DNA of 9,798 nucleotides from Deltaproteobacteria bacterium. GTDB taxonomy: Bacteria; Myxococcota_A; SURF-8. How positions within the stretch are numbered: position 1 is the first letter of the stretch; each line of letters begins with the position of its first letter. The notes under the pieces are model-generated. The model saw nothing but the letters and a program-made list of their open reading frames with translations. It did not search any database and had not been told where the DNA came from. Shown here piece by piece: positions 6,575-9,798 of this stretch. Made by a program: the position numbers and the translations under genes. Location of the stretch: NCBI GenBank assembly GCA_029570245.1, contig JAKQSH010000101.1, positions 1 to 9,798 on the forward strand, in the 5' to 3' direction.

Positions 6575-7516
6575 ATGTATAAGAAAGTTTTCACTGCTGT
6601 TGTAATCGCTTCCGTTGTTCTGCTGGTCGTTATGCGAAGTGGAGTGATCGACGGCGGAGTTCACATTTCGTCTGTTCAGCCTTCGGAAACAATGCCGGGC
6701 GAAGAGATTTTCATCATGGGGTCAGGTTTTGGAATCGCCGCCGATGAAGTAGCGGTGCTTTTCGGCGAGCGCAGTGTTAAGGCACTTGAAGTCCGTGATG
6801 ACCTGATAAAAGTAAAAGTGCCTCAAAGCGCGCAGTCCGGCCTGCTCAGCGTCGCTGTCGGGAGCGATGTGTCGAACGGCGTGTTTCTGCGCATAGGTTC
6901 CGGTGCGCAGGCTGCCATGCCGCCGCACGGCATGCCGTCGATGAACGCTGAAAACGGAACCGAAAAACAGGTGGCTCCTCCGGGTGTCGAAGGTGCAGCC
7001 GATAATCCCGACCCGCAGATGCGCATGGGCGGCATGATGACTTCGCATGCTTTTTACAGTTCTAAAGACGCAAAACCCGCACCGGATTTCACACTGAAGA
7101 ACGAGAAAGGTGAAAACGTCAAGCTGTCCGATTACAAAGGACGCACGCTGGTGCTCAATTTCTGGGCTACGTGGTGTGCGCCGTGTCTGGCTGAAATACC
7201 GAGCCTCGAAAATCTTACCAAACGTGCCGAAGCCGCCGATTTTGACGTGTTGGCCGTCAGCGTCAATCAGTCTTTCGAAGAAATCAAACGCGATCTGCCG
7301 GAATGCGGTCTTAAAGTCGCGCTCGATCCAAAGTCCGAAGTGGCTGCTTCTTACGGTACAGTAAAGTTCCCCGAAACCTTCGTAATCGACGCGCAGGGGC
7401 GTATCGTTGCAAAATTCATCGGCGCGCAGAACTGGGACTCGGAAGCCTTCGCAAAACTGTTGCAGATGGTTTCTAAGGGTACGCTGCCCGGTGACATGAT
7501 GGTTGAAGAGCGCTGA
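6575..7516 (+). CDS. Membrane-anchored IPT/TIG plus TlpA/ResA-like thioredoxin domain protein
   Basis: This 313-residue protein starts with a hydrophobic signal or anchor segment (residues 4-20 after two lysines), so the rest should lie outside the cytoplasm. Residues about 29-107 look like an IPT/TIG immunoglobulin-like domain (I-S-S-V-Q-P-S-E-T-M-P-G, then I-M-G-S-G-F-G). A linker of about 50 residues rich in Met, Pro and Gly follows, with seven Met and two His between 115 and 158. Residues about 168-300 are a redoxin/TlpA domain: A-P-D-F-T-L-K (169-175), the active site W-C-A-P-C (200-204), and the cis-proline P266 in K-F-P-E-T-F-V-I-D. Such proteins act as thiol-disulphide reductases on exported proteins, for example in cytochrome c maturation; no cytochrome genes are in view, so the partner is unknown. 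Cysteine 244 is an extra cysteine outside the active site. The start is supported by GGAGG (6565-6569) five bases upstream. secA follows on the same strand after 92 bases. Confidence 0.88.
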   Translation: MYKKVFTAVVIASVVLLVVMRSGVIDGGVHISSVQPSETMPGEEIFIMGSGFGIAADEVAVLFGERSVKALEVRDDLIKVKVPQSAQSGLLSVAVGSDVSNGVFLRIGSGAQAAMPPHGMPSMNAENGTEKQVAPPGVEGAADNPDPQMRMGGMMTSHAFYSSKDAKPAPDFTLKNEKGENVKLSDYKGRTLVLNFWATWCAPCLAEIPSLENLTKRAEAADFDVLAVSVNQSFEEIKRDLPECGLKVALDPKSEVAASYGTVKFPETFVIDAQGRIVAKFIGAQNWDSEAFAKLLQMVSKGTLPGDMMVEER

Positions 7517-7546
7517 AATTCCGTTTCTGCATTCCGGTGGAATTTC
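7515..7546 (+). repeat. Inverted repeat starting in the stop codon of the thioredoxin-like gene
   Basis: GAAATTCC (7515-7522) and GGAATTTC (7539-7546) are exact reverse complements, eight bases each, with a 16-base loop. No run of T follows, so it is not a standard terminator. It could stabilise the 3' end of the upstream message or be the first arm of a secA leader structure. Confidence 0.4.
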
Positions 7547-7555
7547 CTGGATGCG

Positions 7556-7594
7556 TTCTCTGTTGCTTAAGAGAATGACGGGTTGTTTTGTTGC
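7556..7594 (+). terminator. Weak candidate terminator or attenuator ahead of secA
   Basis: TTCTCT (7556-7561) pairs exactly with AGAGAA (7570-7575) around an eight-base loop, and a G-T and a C-G pair extend the stem. A T-rich stretch (TTGTTTTGTT) follows after a few bases. The stem is short and A+T-rich, so termination would be partial; it could set the level of read-through into secA. Confidence 0.3.
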
Positions 7595-7608
7595 AGGACA
7601 ATATCTGA

Positions 7609-9798
7609 ATGTTCAAGTCGCTTATAAAAGATATCATTGGCGACGCTTTTATTGCGTCACCCAAAGCTGTTCTTAAAAAAGTCAACGCGCTCGAAGCGCG
7701 TATGCGCGCTCTGTCAGACGCTGAGCTTTCCGGTCTGACTCTGCAATTCCGCGAGCGTCTGGCCGCCGGAACGGATATCGAAAGCATCATGCCTGAAGCT
7801 TTTGCCGCAGTACGTGAAGCTTCCAGGCGTGTGCTGGGAATGCGTCATTTCGATGTGCAGATTATCGGAGGCGTGGTGCTGGCGCGCGGGCAGATCGCCG
7901 AAATGAAGACCGGCGAAGGTAAGACGCTGGTTGCGACGCTGCCGGCGTATCTGCATGCGCTGTCCGGCGAAGGCGTACATATTGTGACGGTAAACGATTA
8001 TCTGGCGCATCGTGACGCCGAATGGATGGGGCGTGTATACAGGTTCATGGGCTTGAGCGTCGGCTGCATTCAGGAACAGATGGGTTCTGACCCGCAGGAG
8101 GAAATAAGCGCTCGCAAAGCGGCTTATGCGTGCGACATCACATATGGAACCAATTCCGAAATCGTTTTCGACGATCTGCGCGACAATCTGGCGTCTTCGA
8201 CTGAAGAAATCGTTCATCGCGGCTTCAACTTCGCGCTGGTTGATGAAGTCGATCTTATTCTTATCGACGAAGCTCAGACTCCGCTTATCATCAGCGGCTC
8301 AGGCGATGAAGACTCCAGCTTCTTCAAGCGCGCCGATTCCATAATTCGAAAACTGAAGGCCGAAACGGATTTCAAGCGCCAGCCCAGGACGAAAACGGCC
8401 ACTCTCACCGAGGAAGGTCTGGCGAAGGTCGAAGCTCTTCTGGGTGTCGGTTCTCTGGATCATCCCGACAATCTGCGCTGGTTCCACGCCATTCATCAAT
8501 CCTTGCAGGCTCATGCCGTTTACCGGCTTGATGTTGATTACATCGTAACGCAGGGACGAGTGTTTCTCATAGACGAGCATACCGGGCGCGTTTCAGAAGA
8601 CAAGCGTTTCTCTGACGGTCTGCATCAGGCGCTGGAAGCCAAAGAGAACGTGCAGATTCGCTCCGAAGACATGACGCTTGCCAAAACGAGCTATCAGTAT
8701 TATTTCAGGCGCTACAAACTGCTGGCAGGTATGAGCGGTACGGCATATTCCGAAAAAACGGAGTTCCTCAAGGTCTATCATCTGAACGTCAAACGCATTC
8801 CAACCAACATGCCCATGATCCGCAAAGATTACCGCCGCGTGCTTTTCCGCAATCTGCGCGACAAGCACGAAGCCGTGCTGGCCGAGATCATCGCAAATGT
8901 GGAAGCCGGGCGCCCGACGCTTGTCGGCAGTGTTTCTGTGCGCGAAAGCGAGCAGCTTTCGCGACTGTTGAAGCAGAAGGGCATCAGGCATGAAGTTCTG
9001 AATGCCAAGAATCACGAACAGGAAGCCGAAATAATCGCGCAGGCCGGACGCCGTGCGGCTGTGACAATCTCAACCAACATGGCCGGTCGCGGCACGGACA
9101 TAATTCTGGGCGGTAATCCGGAAGGTCTGGCATCAAAGCTGGCTGCGCCGGGAACGGCAAAATACGAAGAGGAGCTTGAGCGCTTCAGAATACAATGCCG
9201 CGAAGAAGGTGAAGCCGTCAAGGCTGCCGGTGGTCTTATGGTTATCGGTACCGGCGAGCACGAGTCCGTCAGAATCGACAATCAGCTGCGCGGGCGTTCC
9301 GGGCGTCAGGGCGATCCGGGCAGTTCGATATTTTTTATTTCTGTTGAAGACGACGTATACCAGAAATTCGGTTACGAAACCGTTGTACCGCAACTTAAAG
9401 AAATGCTTGCCGATCATCCGGCCGGCGAGCCCGTCAACAACAAAGATATTGAATCCGCGCTGGATCAGCTGCGGGAAAAAGTAGAGATCGAAAATCAGTC
9501 CATACGCCTTGATGTCGTCAAATATGACGGCGTGATCGTTGACCGCCGCGAAGCGATCTGGGCCATGCGGCGTCAGCTGTTGAGCAGTGACGGTCTTCAG
9601 GAATGGCATGCCAGAGTTGCAAAAATGTTGCGCGAATTGCTTGAGCATCTTTCTGAGAGTTACGACAGGGCCGCCGTCATGAGTGACGATGAAGAGCACG
9701 ACGCCCGCAGTCTGCATGATGCCAAATGGCGCGTGCTGCTGGAAAACATATACGGAGCAAGCATTCCAGAACCGGACGGCGGTTGGCCTTCGGACCTG
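7609..9798 (+). CDS. secA: Protein translocase ATPase SecA, divergent, C-terminally cut by the window edge
   Basis: SecA is the ATPase motor that pushes preproteins through the SecYEG channel. The first 730 codons are present and no stop is reached. Motifs in order: M-R-H-F-D-V-Q in the N-terminal region, Walker A M-K-T-G-E-G-K-T (99-106), Y-G-T-N-S-E then F-D-D-L-R-D-N (187-193), Walker B D-E-V-D-L-I-L-I-D-E-A-Q (212-223), the preprotein-binding insertion (about 230-350) ending in G-L-H-Q-A-L-E-A-K-E, A-G-M-S-G-T-A (373-379), N-M-A-G-R-G-T-D (490-497) and R-G-R-S-G-R-Q-G-D (561-569). From about 610 the helical scaffold begins; the two-helix finger and any zinc-binding tail lie outside. Odd points against canonical SecA: DEAQ for DEAR, F-D-D-L for F-D-Y-L, G-T-G-E-H-E-S-V-R for G-T-E-R-H-E-S-R-R, and V-K-Y-D-G-V for L-E-Y-D-D-V. 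The ATG is certain as the first in frame, because TGA directly precedes it; AGGA stands about ten bases upstream. It may be an accessory SecA2-like copy or the only, fast-evolving SecA. Confidence 0.95.
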   Translation, partial: MFKSLIKDIIGDAFIASPKAVLKKVNALEARMRALSDAELSGLTLQFRERLAAGTDIESIMPEAFAAVREASRRVLGMRHFDVQIIGGVVLARGQIAEMKTGEGKTLVATLPAYLHALSGEGVHIVTVNDYLAHRDAEWMGRVYRFMGLSVGCIQEQMGSDPQEEISARKAAYACDITYGTNSEIVFDDLRDNLASSTEEIVHRGFNFALVDEVDLILIDEAQTPLIISGSGDEDSSFFKRADSIIRKLKAETDFKRQPRTKTATLTEEGLAKVEALLGVGSLDHPDNLRWFHAIHQSLQAHAVYRLDVDYIVTQGRVFLIDEHTGRVSEDKRFSDGLHQALEAKENVQIRSEDMTLAKTSYQYYFRRYKLLAGMSGTAYSEKTEFLKVYHLNVKRIPTNMPMIRKDYRRVLFRNLRDKHEAVLAEIIANVEAGRPTLVGSVSVRESEQLSRLLKQKGIRHEVLNAKNHEQEAEIIAQAGRRAAVTISTNMAGRGTDIILGGNPEGLASKLAAPGTAKYEEELERFRIQCREEGEAVKAAGGLMVIGTGEHESVRIDNQLRGRSGRQGDPGSSIFFISVEDDVYQKFGYETVVPQLKEMLADHPAGEPVNNKDIESALDQLREKVEIENQSIRLDVVKYDGVIVDRREAIWAMRRQLLSSDGLQEWHARVAKMLRELLEHLSESYDRAAVMSDDEEHDARSLHDAKWRVLLENIYGASIPEPDGGWPSDL

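Noticed and set aside
7470..7516. Possible SecM-like arrest peptide at the end of the gene before secA
   Set aside because: The C-terminus reads G-T-L-P-G-D-M-M-V-E-E-R and lacks the F-x-x-x-x-W-I-x-x-x-x-G-I-R-A-G-P arrest pattern.
9133..9717. Minus-strand open frame of 194 codons opposite secA
   Set aside because: It overlaps conserved SecA motifs and is explained as a shadow of secA codon use.
1..9798. CRISPR array, insertion sequence, tRNA or other structural RNA gene
   Set aside because: No regularly spaced repeats, transposase frames, terminal inverted repeats or cloverleaf-like stretches were seen on either strand.

Overview
The window looks like ordinary bacterial chromosome of medium G+C content, tightly packed, with no sign of phage, insertion sequence, CRISPR array, tRNA or rRNA. 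The lineage cannot be fixed from the sequence. A SecA ATPase, a membrane-anchored TlpA/ResA-type thioredoxin and a GT-C type glycosyltransferase point to a bacterium with an active extracytoplasmic compartment, probably Gram-negative. Five protein genes fill almost everything; the gaps are about 135, 10, 217 and 92 bases, so no stretch over 300 bases lacks a gene.

Left part (1-6357, all minus strand, read right to left). First comes an 813-residue membrane protein with a spermidine-synthase-like SAM-binding domain set between two membrane halves (6357 to 3916). Ten bases later, apparently translationally coupled through a TTG start, is a 738-residue GT-C glycosyltransferase-like membrane protein with a C-terminal beta-sandwich-like domain (3905 to 1689). 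After a 135-base gap holding a strong RNA hairpin comes a paralogue of the first gene (1553 to beyond base 1), cut by the window edge. The two synthase-like proteins keep the SAM-type nucleotide-binding signature but have changed the usual D-S-S-D-P active-site signature. They are therefore best called COG4262-like membrane proteins of unknown reaction rather than true spermidine synthases.

Middle (6358-6574). A divergent intergenic region carries a candidate promoter for each side. The rightward one overlaps about three near-tandem copies of an 11-12 base A+T-rich unit, a possible operator.

Right part (6575-9798, plus strand). A signal-anchored protein joins an IPT/TIG domain, a methionine/proline-rich linker and a TlpA-like thioredoxin domain with an intact W-C-A-P-C site. 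After 92 bases with two inverted repeats comes secA, of which the first 730 codons lie in the window. This SecA has all the major ATPase motifs but differs from canonical SecA at several normally near-invariant positions (DEAQ for DEAR, altered GTERHESRR, altered LEYDDV), so it may be an accessory or fast-evolving SecA.

How the genes work together: both sides concern the cell envelope (membrane-embedded enzymes and a probable sugar transferase on the left; an exported redox protein and the export motor on the right). No common pathway can be proved from sequence alone. I see no defence system or other clearly new multi-gene machine; the most unusual items are the paired synthase-like membrane proteins around a glycosyltransferase and the divergent SecA.
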